From the NCBI GenBank assembly GCA_934047225.1, contig OW203984.1, forward strand, positions 8,999,201-9,063,200: 64,000 nucleotides of DNA. The letters are read 5' to 3'. Positions 11,227 to 22,653 of this stretch are shown here, in pieces. The notes beneath the pieces are model-generated. The model saw only the letters and a program-made list of their open reading frames with translations, was not told the origin of the DNA and made no database searches. The translations under genes and the position numbers were made by a program. The DNA is from Ypsolopha sequella. Its lineage: Eukaryota > Arthropoda > Insecta > Lepidoptera > Ypsolophidae. Positions within the stretch are counted from its first letter, which is position 1. Every line of letters begins with the position of its first letter.

Positions 11227-11950
11227 TTGTTTAATTAATATTGTCAGTTCAATATCTCATTCAAATACAAGTTAAATATATGTTACAATAGAGGATATAC
11301 TCTAAACACAAGTTGATCTAAAAACGTAATTGAGTAAACTTCACTCGATAGAAAAAAATCACAAAGTAAGCTCGTCAAATTGCGAATAAATGTGTTTATA
11401 GCAAAGGTGTTCAACGGAGAGAATTAAAACTTTTCCTGAATATTCTTTACAGATAACTAAAGACACTTATCGACCCATTTTTATTTATTTCTCAATACTT
11501 TTTCAGAAATTCCAGAAAAACTTCGCAAATTTACCGATTATGCGTGCTCGCAGCGCACGAAGCGAGCGTTCTAATGTAGACTTTCTGACAATATCATTGA
11601 GTTCAAAATTACTTAATACGATTATTGTGTTGGATGCGTAGGGCCTTAAATCGGCGGTAAAAGACCAAGTAATTACATTAGTTAAAAAAAATGGTCAATT
11701 GTTCTGAAATAAGATAAGAATAGGTAAAACTTTTGAGAAAAGTAGATAGTATTATCTCGATCTTAGAACATAAAGTTATTATTAATGTGTCATGCCTTCC
11801 CATAGAATTAGTATGTACTCTGTACAACTGGAAGGTGCAAGCTTCCGTTTATATTAAGGAAAATAAATCTTATTTAAACGACATAAATTAAAATTAACAA
11901 AATAATGACAATATGACATAATAAACATCGAGAGGAAAACTTACAAGTTC
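11227..11950. other. unassigned AT-rich DNA
   Basis: No coding region or element end was recognised. Confidence 0.5.
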
Positions 11951-12533
11951 GGATGGCTTATTACGTATCTTTCAAACAGTAAGCAATCGACAAAAATTGT
12001 GCAATTAATGTGTCAAAAGTTACCTTTCTTATTAAGGCGATATGCGAAAAAAATACGGGTGTTTCTTTTCTGTGTATTTCATGAAATACACGGAAAATTT
12101 TAATAAATTTCTGGTATATGCATTTTGACTATATAATCTAAGGTTTTGAAATTGGAAAATATGTTTGGATAAATTTTCCTCGATAGAAATAATTGTTGAA
12201 ATGAGGTCTTCAAACACACTATTTCTCCTCGTTTGACGAATAAGAACCATATGCAGAACTCAAACATATTTTATTAGGTGTGTTTCAACAATATCTAGAG
12301 ATTTGATATTTGAAATTTTGCTAGCTATTTTAGTTTTTTTAATAAAAATATAAAACCAACTTTTTTCCCTTTTGCCCTGAATCCGCCCCTCTCGCACTGC
12401 GCTATTTTTCGCTTGGTGTGACAGTGACAAAAATAAATTTCGCATAGCCTCTTAAGAAAGTGACTTTTAACACAGCAACTGTGCAATTTTTGTCAATTGC
12501 TTATTGTTTGCAAGATACGTAATAACCCTGCGG
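11951..12533. mobile_element. 583 bp inverted-repeat element
   Basis: A left arm (11951-12046, with TTATTACGTATCTTTCAAAC and AAGCAAT.GACAAAAATTG) is the inverted partner of a right arm (12441-12533, with CAATTTTTGTCAATTGCTTA and GATACGTAATAA). The arms are about 94 bp with scattered mismatches and an interior of nearly 400 bp. Part of the interior (12290-12450) recurs inverted at 22270-22440. There is no transposase frame, so it is a non-autonomous DNA element of unknown superfamily. Confidence 0.75.
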
Positions 12534-13261
12534 ATTTCACTGTTTCAGTGTCAAATACACAGCCTAAAAACGGGACAAAGCCTACATTAAAATGAGATAT
12601 TCTCATAGTAACTCAGAAAACTTACCGAGCAAAACGTAGGGGTAAGTTTGAAAGGCTGTGGTGGTAAAGAAGCCCAACTTCATGAAGATTTATTTGAGGA
12701 AAACAATATTCGGAATATTGTTTTTCGGAACAACAAACCAATGATTAATTTTACGTGTACCTATACATTGGAATAGAATGGTTTGAAAACAGAAAAATAA
12801 TTTGAGAATCACTGTATATTTGTGTAGAGCAGCGGTTCCTACCGGACGGTAATTACCGCCGCGGGGGTAAAATGGCTATATGAGGTCGGGTGCTCTCTGT
12901 CCCCTTTTGTTTGAGGTCGGGTATTCTCTGTCCCTCTCTTATTAAGGAAAGGATTTAAAGACCAAAAGGCCAACAATAAATCATTTAAAAAAAATTGCTC
13001 TTAGGAAGGCCCTAACGGACAATATTTTGGTGTAAAATGACAGGCAAATTACACAGACTTGCAACAAATAGTTCATGCTCTTAAGGCGAATGCATCGTCC
13101 AATTGCAATTTGGACCTGTTTTTGAAGGCCTACTTGTCCTACACGGGTGGTCGAAAAACTTTATAAAAATTAATATATGATTGGCAAAACAAACTCAAAA
13201 TAAAATTTTAAGTTGAATAATATTTTATATGTTGTTATTTTTTAAAAATTAAATTTATCTT
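12534..13261. other. unassigned DNA with hAT-like end
   Basis: CAGCGGTTCCTACCGGACGG at 12830 resembles the start of hAT-type terminal inverted repeats, but no partner end was found within the next kilobase. Just inside it, GAGGTCGGGTGCTCTCTGTC (12882) is repeated 31 bp later. The rest is unassigned. Confidence 0.35.
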
Positions 13262-13330
13262 AGACTATGATAGAAATCAATTTCCATTTTTGAACACTTG
13301 GCGATTTATCCATCGCAAGGAGATAAAATT
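13262..13330. repeat. dispersed repeat, copy A
   Basis: GAACACTTGGCGATTTATCC and GCAAGGAGATA are shared with 42330-42388. The repeat has no coding potential. The boundary of the full family cannot be set from two copies. Confidence 0.6.
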
Positions 13331-13407
13331 TATCTTAAGTTTCGCATGATTTACGCAAGAATTCTCTTACTTATTCCAAACACCTGAAGCGATTTTTATT
13401 ATTCTTT

Positions 13408-13408
13408 C

Positions 13409-13440
<32 letters not shown>

Positions 13441-13530
13441 CACACATACAGTTGCACAAACATATTTCAAATATACACCACTTAAACCCTTAGGGGTTTG
13501 TTTGCGGTGCTATTACAATCTACCACATAA
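13408..13530 (-). mobile_element. LINE 3' tail with (TAAA)n
   Basis: On the minus strand, AACCCCTAAGGGTTTAAGTG is followed by about 70 bp and then a perfect (TAAA)n run (plus-strand TTTA at 13411-13440). A similar AACCCACTAAGGGTTTACGTG segment lies in the 3' UTR of the LINE at 18420-18450. This supports a truncated LINE insertion of 3' UTR plus tail only. Confidence 0.5.
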
Positions 13531-13775
13531 GTAAATTGATTAATCGAAGTTAATACATTTATAGCTTTAGATCTAGACAATTATTATTAAATTTTTTTCT
13601 GTCCTTTGCGTCCTTGTGATAAGTATTGTTTTCTCCTATTTTGAGCTATCCGGGGACGCAGCGATCGTCGTAACATCCACTTTGCAATGCGCGCTGATAT
13701 TAACGTTATTTTAATGTAATTTCCGTCGATATTTGTACTGACACACGTCAAATTGCTAATCTCCGTTTTAGTATC

Positions 13776-14104
13776 ATTAAATAATAAAAAATAATTATAA
13801 CGGCCAAAATACAACCTCTAGATAAGAGCAATGTTCAACAATAGTTCTATATGATTAAACGTATTTGAAATGATATTATGGTAGCTTCAAAATAATTGGA
13901 TTTTCCTTAGGAGTGATTTTAGAATTTTTTAATTTAATTGTTCTAAAATGATTCTTATGGAAAATCCAATTACTTTGAAGCTGTTAAATATCATTTAAAG
14001 TACGTTTAAACATATAATAAACTATTGTTATACATTGATCTTATCTAAAAGTTGTATTTTGGCCATTTCAATCTGGTTATAATTATTTCTTAATATTTTA
14101 TAAA
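13776..14104. mobile_element. MITE, TTAA family copy A (ends worn)
   Basis: AATAATTATAACGGCCAAAA on the left pairs with TTTTGGCC...GGTTATAATTATTTCTTAA on the right, with further inner pairing around AATTGGATTTTCC / GGAAAATCCAATTA. It is homologous to the better preserved element at 62263-62604, but the outermost GGGTCGATTCTCCGG ends are lost here. It is non-coding. Confidence 0.75.
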
Positions 14105-14744
14105 TAGATATTTTTTTTAAACAAAATTTTACATTTTTAAATTATTTAAGTAAAATCAAATTATTCTATAATCTACCTTAAAAATAAGAATATTTAATGG
14201 AAATCAATGTAATATTAATATTAAATATTCTCGAAAAAGTAAGCATTGAATCGATATGTACTATAGATAATTGAGAGGGCTCTACAAAACAAACAAGGGG
14301 TAAAGACATGTTTTTAAATTATATAATAACCTAGAACATTAGAAACCGATGGTGTAGAGCAACACAATTGCTTAAAGCCAACCCGAGATTCTCAACTGAA
14401 TCGTATCGTATATCAAGAATTCAACTAGCACCGCTTGCACAGCCTCATAAAGTCATAACTTTCAAATTGAATATGCCGAGTAATAGCCGACTCTTAACCG
14501 TTAGTTATATGGTCTCACCAGCCTGAGATTTTATAGCCTTTCTGTTAACAGTTTTCTGGTTTCAGTGACTACTATTTGTTGGGTTAGATTTGTTATCAAA
14601 ACAGTTTTTACTTTTAATAAAAAGCTTTTAGATTTGTAACTACTATAAGTAAGTTGAATCTGACTGACCCGCCCGCTTGAGAACGATTTCAAAAAGGATA
14701 TCGGGATAAATTTTCGTCATCTTTTATGTCATGTTATTTTTTTT
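14105..14744. other. unassigned DNA
   Basis: No gene or element end was recognised. Confidence 0.5.
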
Positions 14745-15087
14745 AGTCATGTATTTATATATGTAACCTATTAGTATGTAGTATATAGGATGGGATTTGG
14801 TCGGCCGCCTGGATTCGTGCTGGGGGCTCGGTTGGTGATCATTGAACCTTGTTCCTGGTTATGGTATGGGTTCGGGCGGCTGATTGGATTTTACCTTGTA
14901 TAATATATATTTTACCTATCATTTTAATCGTAAATATATTGCTACATAAATTAAATAAACCTTTAATTTATTTTTTTAATATATATATTTTTTTTATTAG
15001 ATTAAATTTGACGTGTAAAAGTGTATATATGTATGTATATATATATATACCTGCTTTGCAAAATAAACTATTTGAATTTGAATTAAA
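14745..15087 (+). mobile_element. LINE 3' end, uninterrupted copy
   Basis: This is the same sequence as 3249-3920 in the opposite orientation, ending in AAATAAACTATTTGAATTTG. It lacks the MITE present in the other copy, so it serves as the empty-site reference for that insertion. No RT domain remains. Confidence 0.7.
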
Positions 15088-15206
15088 ATAAAAGTAAGTA
15101 TGAAGTAAATATTTGAAGTAAATTGTTTTGAAGTTTGATATTAAAACCTATTTCTTAAGATATATTTCGAGGCCCAACAGGTCCAGCGTGGCTCCAGTTG
15201 AGATCC

Positions 15207-15567
15207 TCCATCTATCAGACTGGTTTATCCACTGCTGGTTATATATAGGCCTTTCCAAGATTTCGCTACTCTTGGTAGTTTTCGTGGAAGAAATGCCCAT
15301 ACTTACACACGCGGGGCAGATGCGTTGGTGAGCGTGGTGCAAAAATGCTAGCACCAGTGACGCCGCTGCCCGTCACCAGCCGTAGTTATGTAAGGGCCGG
15401 CAATCAGGGATGAATATCCCGCCATCAATCGTTTCCAGGCATGGTGGGCTACCTGGTTGTGCCTGTTTGACAGATGTCCTGTTACTCTTCCCCGAATAAC
15501 TTCGGGGGGATTTGCAAGTAAGATGGTGGTACCTCCACCGTTGAGCCCGGCATTACCTCTACCACCT
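15207..15567 (-). mobile_element. RTE-tailed short repeat, copy 1
   Basis: Read on the minus strand it runs from GGTAGAG..ATGCCGGGCTCAAC, through a middle with GACCTC-like and CAGGCAC segments, to GCGGCGTCACTGGTGC and a remnant of the QQW-encoding tail (CCAGCAGTGGATAAACCAGT). It is the most diverged and rearranged of the full-length copies (others at 36247, 49332 and 58648). Confidence 0.7.
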
Positions 15568-16399
15568 AAAGTACTTTACCACCAGTTGAGATAATCAATC
15601 TTTTTATCTTATTACAACTCTAACATCTGTATTTTAAAACAAGTGATGACTCACTTTGATTTTTATTAATTTCAAATCCTTGCGCAATGTTACTCGTCTA
15701 TCTCGAATAATCTCTACAAGGGCTCTTGTTATAAATGTACTAAGAGCCATAATAACCAAGTTTACAAGTTTAAATTCTCATAGCGACGAGGTAAAGCGAA
15801 ATTAATTTTTCGGCCATAATAATTTCAAGCCCCATTGAACGTTCACTTTATGTTGAAATTTTATGATGGCTTAAAATGTGTTACGATTTCTTAAATTTCG
15901 AGTAGAATTTTTACCAAACTAAAGCAAAATAAAAGTTTTATAAACTTGGGTAGCAGTATGAAAAATTTGCAGCATGAGATAAACTTGAAAAAAAAAAGTA
16001 AAAGTTAATTTCAAATTATCACGGTAGCAACCCATAGTACTGACTTTATAAATTGTCTATCTCATATATAAAAGTCACTTTCCGCGCTTGACTGCTCCAT
16101 TTTACTAATTGGCAGGTATACACTAATATTTCAAACATCATTATACTCATAAATCTTTTATAAATATGAAGCTTAAAGCTCTCGAAATAAATCACAATTT
16201 CCAGTGCCGTGAAGAATTGAAAAGGTTATTAATTTTCAGCGCGAAGGTAGTGCTGGAGGCTTTTATTGAATGGCGAAAATCTTTCAAAAGGCATGAACTG
16301 CCTTTTTGTGCTTCGTCTCGATTTCCTCTTCTGTGCTCTTAATTCTGGTGTAATACGTTCTTCTGGTCCATTTACTGTTGTTGGTATTTAAGTGTTCAT
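15568..16399. other. unassigned AT-rich DNA
   Basis: No gene or element end was recognised. Confidence 0.5.
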
Positions 16400-16880
16400 C
16401 ACAATATAAAACCCAAAGGGAGCATTAGAGGTGTATCCGAGTATATGCTGTGAAATGCAAGTCACAGTTCACACTCGTATACCAACGTTTCACCGACAAT
16501 ATGAGGCCCATCGTCAAACATTGTAAAGAAGTAAAGAAGCGACACACCTCCCCCCGCGAGTTTATTGTCATCCGCAAATCAGGTGCACGATCGTGTGCAT
16601 GCAAGCAATCATCAGTATCGCTCGTTCGTTGCGTGTGTGTGTGTTTAAGTGTGTATGGACAAACTAGTTAGGCGTGTGAAAGTTGTAGGTAATTAAATCG
16701 GGTTCTTCCTCTGTGTAATACTATTTTGTCGGGATATGCATGTCCTGACAGTCATACTCAAGTTGAGTGGCTTCGGCCACTGAGTACTGGCACAGTATAC
16801 TGTGGTACTGTGTCGGGGGTGTGCCAGCGTGATGGGTGGTGAGTTCTATCGCCGTACTTTGGAACCCACATATGGAATGG
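16400..16880 (-). mobile_element. SINE-body remnant with insertion
   Basis: GTGAAATGCAAGTCACAG, the adjoining CGTTTCACCGACAAT and the distal CTATCGCCGTACTTTGG match the body of the SINE at 50221-50568 in the same orientation. About 270 bp of other sequence separates the two halves, including a small hairpin GAGTGGCTTCGGCCACT at 16769. The tRNA-like head is not present. Confidence 0.5.
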
Positions 16881-17245
16881 AATATTTTTTTTATTTTTTT
16901 TATTTACATTTATACTACACAATCTTTACAGGCTAACCTAATGCGATTGGTAACACATTATATTTAAAGCAGTTTTTGCGAACTCCGTCAAAGAACAACT
17001 AAACAAATCGGTATCCGTAAGGTTGTCAATTCTGTTGAAAAGATGGAGTGCCTTTACAACAGGTGACTCTTTAAGAACATTAGTGCGCGCATGCTGCACG
17101 CAAAACAACTTAGCTTCAAGGACGCTTGCAACTGCGGATTGAACAATATACCTCACAAATCTTTAAAAAGATAAAATAGTAGCGCCAGGTCTCTCCTCAC
17201 TTCCAACTCATTATATCCAACCATACCTTTAACAAATAGGGTTGG
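16881..17245 (-). mobile_element. LINE ORF C-terminus remnant
   Basis: On the minus strand an upstream segment reads ELEVRRDLALLFYLFKDL, which resembles the conserved (E/V)RR.L..L.FLFKL block near the C-terminus of Jockey/CR1-group reverse transcriptases. It is followed in a nearby frame by a 72-codon stretch containing KALHLFNRIDNL and FSCSLTEFAKTAL. An A-rich tail follows (plus strand 16888-16905). Stops and frameshifts show it is dead. Confidence 0.6.
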
Positions 17246-18500
17246 ATACATAAGTGGATAGTATGGATAAACACCATAATTTTTTAAATACAGCCAGCGA
17301 ACAAACTTGTTTTGAATCTTTTCCACAATGTGTCAGTATAGCTGGCAAACTCAGTGACACTTTATTAACCGAAGAAGGCACCGCTCAAGGTTCAATTTTG
17401 GGCCCGACAGAATACCTACTTTATGTAAACGATATGTGCAACATATTCCGGGAGGGGTCTGTGTACCAGTTTGCTGACGACACATGTATTTTGACAGCGC
17501 ACGAAGATATCAACGTCGCGCAAAATACTCTGCAATACAACTATGATCAGCTATGTAAATGGGCACACGATGTTGGACTGGTTATAAATGCACAAAAAAC
17601 CAAATTGTTGTACATTCATTCGCCATACTTAAAATCACCCTTTATACCACGCATCGTTGCCCACGATCACCTATGTATGCATATGAATAACAATAAATCT
17701 GATTGTAAATGTGAGTCACTTGAATCAGTCGACAAACATACATACTTAGGACTAATCATTGACAAAAATTTTACATGGGGACCGCATATAGAACGTATAA
17801 GTAAAAAACTACGAGCTATTCTAGCTAAATTAGTAATATTGAAATATAAATTACCCTTCCCTACAGTGAGATTACTGTATATGTCTATGGCGGATTCTAT
17901 TATTAGTTATGGACTAAGTAGTTACGGCCGTACTTATAAAACCTATATTGAAAAAATTTATAAACTTCAACGAAGTATCTTAAAAAACATTGTACCTATC
18001 AACATAAGAAACCGTTTCAGAGAAGATGAGAAAGGATTATTTAAATATTGCAGAGTAATTGATGTATTCAATAAGATTAAACTAGCTGTTGTGTGTGAAG
18101 AATATAATAATGTCAACTGTCTTCAAAAGAGAACGCGGCCGCAACATTTTCGTAACCTTTCTTATCTACCTCCTTATGTTCTGCCCAAATGCAACAATAT
18201 TTATGGAAAGCGCACTTGGAACTACATGCTACCTGAAATCTTAAATAGTATACCAGGTAAAGTGTTGCAAGACATAGATGTCAAACCTAAAAAAGTAAGA
18301 AAAATTATGAAGAGACATCTATTGTCTTGAACAATTAATTAGCTCAGTTAAATGTTTTTTATTATTTACTTGTATTTTTTTTTTTGTTATGTACTGTACC
18401 TAAGAAGTGGCTCAGAAATCACATTTAAACCCACTAAGGGTTTACGTGATTTTCTTTTTTATAAGTAAAAAATATGTACAAAACATGATAATTAGATAAA

Positions 18501-18531
<31 letters not shown>
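17246..18531 (+). mobile_element. 5'-truncated LINE with poly(A) tail
   Basis: This unit contains the open RT fragment 17254-18330, a 175 bp 3' UTR and a 25-nt poly(A) run at 18507-18531. A clean poly(A) end and an uninterrupted frame suggest a fairly recent insertion. Its 5' end abuts an opposite-strand LINE remnant (16881-17245) and its 3' end lies against another LINE fragment (18532-18600), so it landed in older LINE debris. Confidence 0.85.
17254..18330 (+). CDS. reverse transcriptase fragment, C-terminal half (LINE)
   Basis: This is an open frame of 358 codons; the first codon is GTG and it is 5'-truncated, so no true start is claimed (the first ATG is at 17263). Residues 42-51 (GTAQGSILGP) are the RT motif usually seen as G(V/I)PQGS.LGP, with Ala in place of Pro. 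The catalytic motif is FADD at residues 73-76. The thumb/C-terminal part contains YLGLIIDKNFTW and SSYGRTYKTYIEKIYKLQRS, typical of Jockey/CR1-group LINEs. The fingers and endonuclease are absent. It cannot be active alone. Absence of stops over 1.07 kb argues for young age. Confidence 0.85.
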   Translation: MDSMDKHHNFLNTASEQTCFESFPQCVSIAGKLSDTLLTEEGTAQGSILGPTEYLLYVNDMCNIFREGSVYQFADDTCILTAHEDINVAQNTLQYNYDQLCKWAHDVGLVINAQKTKLLYIHSPYLKSPFIPRIVAHDHLCMHMNNNKSDCKCESLESVDKHTYLGLIIDKNFTWGPHIERISKKLRAILAKLVILKYKLPFPTVRLLYMSMADSIISYGLSSYGRTYKTYIEKIYKLQRSILKNIVPINIRNRFREDEKGLFKYCRVIDVFNKIKLAVVCEEYNNVNCLQKRTRPQHFRNLSYLPPYVLPKCNNIYGKRTWNYMLPEILNSIPGKVLQDIDVKPKKVRKIMKRHLLS

Positions 18532-18600
18532 CGTTACCTCGGCATTCATCAACACTCCCAGGTCCTTGACGCTATTGACTCGCTTAGCGCAGCCGCCTCC
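18532..18600 (-). pseudogene. LINE RT scrap
   Basis: Translated on the minus strand this gives AKRVNSVKDLGVLMNAEVT, matching the conserved VKDLGV.LD block of LINE reverse transcriptases that follows the catalytic domain. It is cut off by the poly(A) tail of the neighbouring LINE. Confidence 0.6.
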
Positions 18601-20174
18601 ATCTGGTAAAGGTGCTGACGTGGCTCTTCGCGTGACCCCACAAGATTTAAATCCGCGACCTCTGGATTAGTGTTTGAAACGTTCAAAGCACTAGACAACA
18701 AACGCGTTCCTTCTCGTACCTAAGGTATACCGGAATCAACCAATCGTGATTTTCTCTTGCATCACGTTTTTAATTTCGTGTCAAACACGCAGACATACAT
18801 GACTGTAACCATCGTCATTTAAAACGAGGCCTTCCTTAGGCGCACAGCGGCTTTGCAATTATAACCCGTAGACTAACTTTCATAAAGTTGGAAATCGCGT
18901 GCGCCAAAATGCGCGCGAAACGATTCAGAACGGGTCTAATTTTAAGATTAAAATCGACTACAATTACAATATTGCATTTAAGTTATTTTTGAACTTACAT
19001 TGGTTAATAAACAAGATTTTCGTATTGATAGTAAAATATGACGCATAAAAATCAAATAGATTAAACTATTTTCAAAAATAAAATCTATCGAGCGAAAGTT
19101 TTCCAATTAGGTAACGCTACTTACTACGAGTACGTAAAGATAAAGGTTTGAAGAAACATACATATAAGCTTCATATTGATTGCGTCTGTGGTAGATTCAG
19201 TACAATCGTTCAAAGACTGTTGAAAAAGGAAGGCCTCCTCTTAACGTGCCGAGCAATGTATGCTCCCGCATGTTCTTGTGTTTGGTACGATCACAGAAAA
19301 CGTTAGTACGATGCAAGAATTAAGTATTTGTGTTCCAACAATGGACTAGAAAAAATATACGTTTTACTCATACAAACTGAGCAACCTAATTTTACAGAAG
19401 CACAATATTTTTTTTTTGTTTCAACTGTCACGCACAGCATTTTGTGAATGTGCAAGAGGGCAAGTAGGATGGATAGCATACTGCCTACCCGTGTTAGTAG
19501 GCTTGTGCACTGATCCGTCCGATTCGACACTGGATGGAGTCATCATAATATCGAATAAATGGCACACGCCCGACATCCGACACCGGATTGGATCAGTACA
19601 AAAACGTACCCTGGCCTACACTTCCTACAATTTATTTCGCATAATTTCAAAAGTTAAATGACCGACTTATTAATTAAGAATATTTAACAAGTATTTATTA
19701 TGCTATTTAATAACGACAAAAGCCCAAATCAAAGCCGATTAAAAGCCATACCGAGTAAAAATATTAATCCCACTTCAAAGGTATTAATGGACGGGTATGA
19801 ACGGTGCAAATCAAGTGGTTTGATCGAAATGAAAACGAATGGATTGTACTCGTCCATACGATAAACTTTTATTTTCTTTTAGTTAAAATAAGATCCAGAA
19901 AATTATCAGTCTACGAAAGTCGTTAACAGACGAATGGCTGGTACTATGCAAATGCCTGTAAGTAACTACTTTCGCACAGAAAATTTAAATACCTACTCGA
20001 CTTAACACAGACTTATTTTTCGAGATTTGAGCGGCGATACCTCAGTATATATATTTAAAAAAAAGATCTGGTCATGTTTCTAGTTTTATTTTCTAAAACC
20101 ACTTCAATTTCACGGTGTTTTATAAATATTTGCTTAAATTATTTTAAAATTGAATTAGAATTCAATTAAAATTG
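18601..20174. other. unassigned DNA
   Basis: No gene or transposon end was recognised. 18601-18720 is GC-richer and may be more of the adjoining LINE remnant. Open frames near 19416-19661 and 19303-19530 overlap on opposite strands and look accidental. Confidence 0.45.
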
Positions 20175-20250
20175 AATGAGTATGGGTAATTGTTCCAGAA
20201 TGACCGCCGGGAGTGGCAAAGTCCTGGAAAGGCTTATGTCCAGCAGTGGG
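20175..20250 (+). mobile_element. RTE-tailed short repeat, 3' fragment
   Basis: TGAGTATGGGTAATTGTTCC, then GACCGCCGGGAGTGGCAAAG, then GGCTTATGTCCAGCAGTGG match the last 75 bp of the repeat at 49332-49686. Everything upstream is missing. Confidence 0.75.
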
Positions 20251-20571
20251 ATTTGTTCTTAAAATTAATTTTGGTTGTTTATTAGTTTAATATTTGTACC
20301 GATTCAGTGTAACGCGTGTTAACCTATTTGACAGGACTAAAATTAATTTAAGGCTTCTGTATTTTTCTTTTTGTATCGAAAAGACAAAGACAGGATGCTC
20401 AAAATACAGTTAGTCCTGTCAAACAAGTAGAGTTGTGTTGCGCCGAATCGACAACTATAGAATTATAAAAATAACAAAACAATTTGGTATAATTTAAATA
20501 TTGTACGCTTCCGGATAAGCAGTCTACTCTTTTTTAAAAAACAAGAAAATCTACATACATGATTGTATAAG

Positions 20572-20832
20572 GTCTTTCAATTTAAATGGAAAGTAATTTA
20601 GGAGGTGATTCAGTATCGTTAATACATCACATTCCACTGCAAAGCACTTTTTTTTGCGCGAACTTTTTTTCACTTCTCAGTACAAATTGGTGCGATCAGC
20701 TGACTCAGTTTGTATGGACAAGGGAAGAAAAAGTTCGCGCAAAAAAAATGCACTTTGCAGTGGAATGTGATGTACTCGTATTAACGAAACTGAATCACCT
20801 CCTAAATTACTTTCAATTTAAATTGAAAGACA
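20572..20832. mobile_element. palindromic MITE (261 bp)
   Basis: Arms of about 100 bp (20572-20671 and 20725-20832) are inverted copies. Landmarks are GTCTTTCAATTTAAAT, GGAGGTGATTCAGT, ACATCACATTCCACTGCAAAG and TTTTGCGCGAACTTTTT. The arms differ by a few small indels and enclose a loop of about 53 bp. No target duplication is clear. The open frame spanning it is a by-product of the palindrome. Confidence 0.85.
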
Positions 20833-21974
20833 CAGCAAATAAATATGTATACTCCTTAAATAACACTATTGAATGATATGTTTTTTTGTTTTTTCAAAAT
20901 GAATGTTTGAATTCCGGCTAAGGTAAAGCACGGTAAAGGTTTTTCAAAAATCTTTTAATGCAGTTTTTGTTTTCTGCAAAATCGATGACGATAAACAAAT
21001 TTAAACAAATTTTTCTATACTTTTACATTTTATCCGTTCTCAACGCGCTAACTTGTACATGTTTAACTAATATATCTACTTAAAAATTTATTTATTTTCA
21101 TAAAATAGGCTTTAGCTTTCAAAATATCCTTACCCTCAATTATCTTTAAAGTCCGTTAGTAGGATGACCTGTACACAGAACAACCTTCCGTTACTTCATT
21201 CTCGCATTTATTTCTTTAGTAATACGGATTACTCTTCTGTGAAATTTCGACGTGAGGACAGTGTGAAGAGCTCTTTATCACTCAAGGGACGTAATCGTTT
21301 GTGAGATTAAATTCATTATGGCTTAAGCCGGGGTTTCGGGACACATTTTTGTGACGATTCACGTGGCTGGCGGTTTTACACACACTTGGGAGGTGCGTGA
21401 TTAATTTGTTACGGTAAAACAGTGTTTTTCCTCTAAATTTGAATTTTCAGTTTCTATTTTTATGTGCCGACAGCGGGCTGAAAGATTTTATTTTATTGTT
21501 TTAGCATAAGAATGTAAACCACCAAATAAGGAAAAAAGAAATCAAAATAGACAAAAATATTTCCTAGGTACAATGGCAAATTGGGGGTGTTCTATGAAAA
21601 TCTGAACCAAATAGCTAGATAGGTTTTCTTATTTTGAGTTCAGCATTTGCGAAAGTCCATTCATATCATCGTATCACACATTTATTTAATGTTCCGCAAA
21701 ATCAAAACCATACAGATTTGGCACGCTGTTGCCAGCCGGCGCGTGCTGTATTCGTGACCTTGATTGATCGTTCCCTTCATCTGGTAATTTTCGTTAATTT
21801 TCTCAGTTTGATCTGGCCAAAATCAAAGGGCTCCCCTTTGATAAAAATTGTTCGGTTTTTTTATCTGAACCACCTGGCAACCCTGATCCTGACCCAGAAT
21901 AATTATTGATGTACAAAAACATTGTGCTAAATTAACGAGGGTTTTGTACCGAATTAACAATCATGTACTACTAG
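20833..21974. other. unassigned DNA
   Basis: No gene was recognised. 21715-21900 is GC-richer (GCACGCTGTTGCCAGCCGGC) and may be part of an old element, but no second copy is in this window. Confidence 0.4.
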
Positions 21975-22172
21975 CACAAAATATATACTACCAGAAGGCC
22001 GACTCGACGACGACGGAGCGAAAACAGACGCACACACGCATAGAAGCGTACGTATGATGATCTCGGCAGAATCTCGTATTGGCATTCGACCGACTTCATC
22101 CGAGATCGTCGTACGTACGCGTCTATGTGTGCGTGCCCCCGTTTTCGCTAGTTATGCCGAGTAAACCTTGTG
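21975..22172. mobile_element. hairpin repeat, copy B
   Basis: This is a second copy of 4531-4725: CAGAAGGCCGACTCGACGAC, GCGAAAACAGACGCACACAC, GATGATCTCGGCAGAATCTC, and the inverted right arm ending GTTTTCGCTAGTTATGC. Its left arm pairs better with the right arm than in copy A, so copy B is closer to the original hairpin. Confidence 0.75.
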
Positions 22173-22269
22173 TAAGTGGTTGTTTTGTGATACTAGGTAC
22201 TCCCGGCAATCGAGCCGAGCCTATAATTATTATTGTAAAAAGTTTACAAAAAGAAAGTTGTCTCAAGCA

Positions 22270-22440
22270 GCATGCATTTTTAAGGCGATATGTAAAAGTT
22301 TTAGCGTCCCTGTTACTCCATATGCGAAAAAACCATCAGTGCAAGAGGGACGGATTCGAGGAAAAGTAGAAAAAAGTTGTTTTTTTATTACTATAAAGTT
22401 TACTAAAGTTGCTATCAAAATTTTGTTTAACCAGCCTCTC
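22270..22440. repeat. dispersed repeat shared with 12290-12450 (inverted)
   Basis: GCAAGAGGGACGGATTCGAG and AAAAAAGTTG recur in inverted orientation inside the 583 bp element (12290-12450), starting from the same GGCGATATG motif that ends its left arm. It may be an internal part of the same element family without its arms. Confidence 0.6.
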
Positions 22441-22446
22441 TATTCT

Positions 22447-22653
22447 GTATCTTTAATTGCCAACTGGACTAGGTGCCTATCATCAAAAACATAGCTAAAA
22501 ACGGAACTTTCAAAATTGCCATTAGTGGGTATTGAACTATTTACGAACTGAGTCGTCACTTCAAGTGCGAATAAATCCTTAGACAATCGGAATCCGATAG
22601 TATATCTATGGTTTTGATGATAGACACCCAGTCCAGATGGCAACTAAAGATAC
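22447..22653. mobile_element. MITE with 48 bp TIRs
   Basis: GTATCTTTAATTGCCAACTG...TATCATCAAAA.CATAG (22447-22494) pairs with CTATGG.TTTTGATGATA...CAGATGGCAACTAAAGATAC (22606-22653). The loop is about 110 bp. There is no coding frame and the target duplication is unclear. Confidence 0.8.

Noticed and set aside
12830..13000. hAT transposon end
   Set aside because: Only one hAT-like end (CAGCGGTTCC) was seen and no partner or 8-bp duplication, so it is mentioned but not called.
20586..20876. 96-codon open frame
   Set aside because: It spans the palindromic MITE and its two halves are inverted copies of each other.
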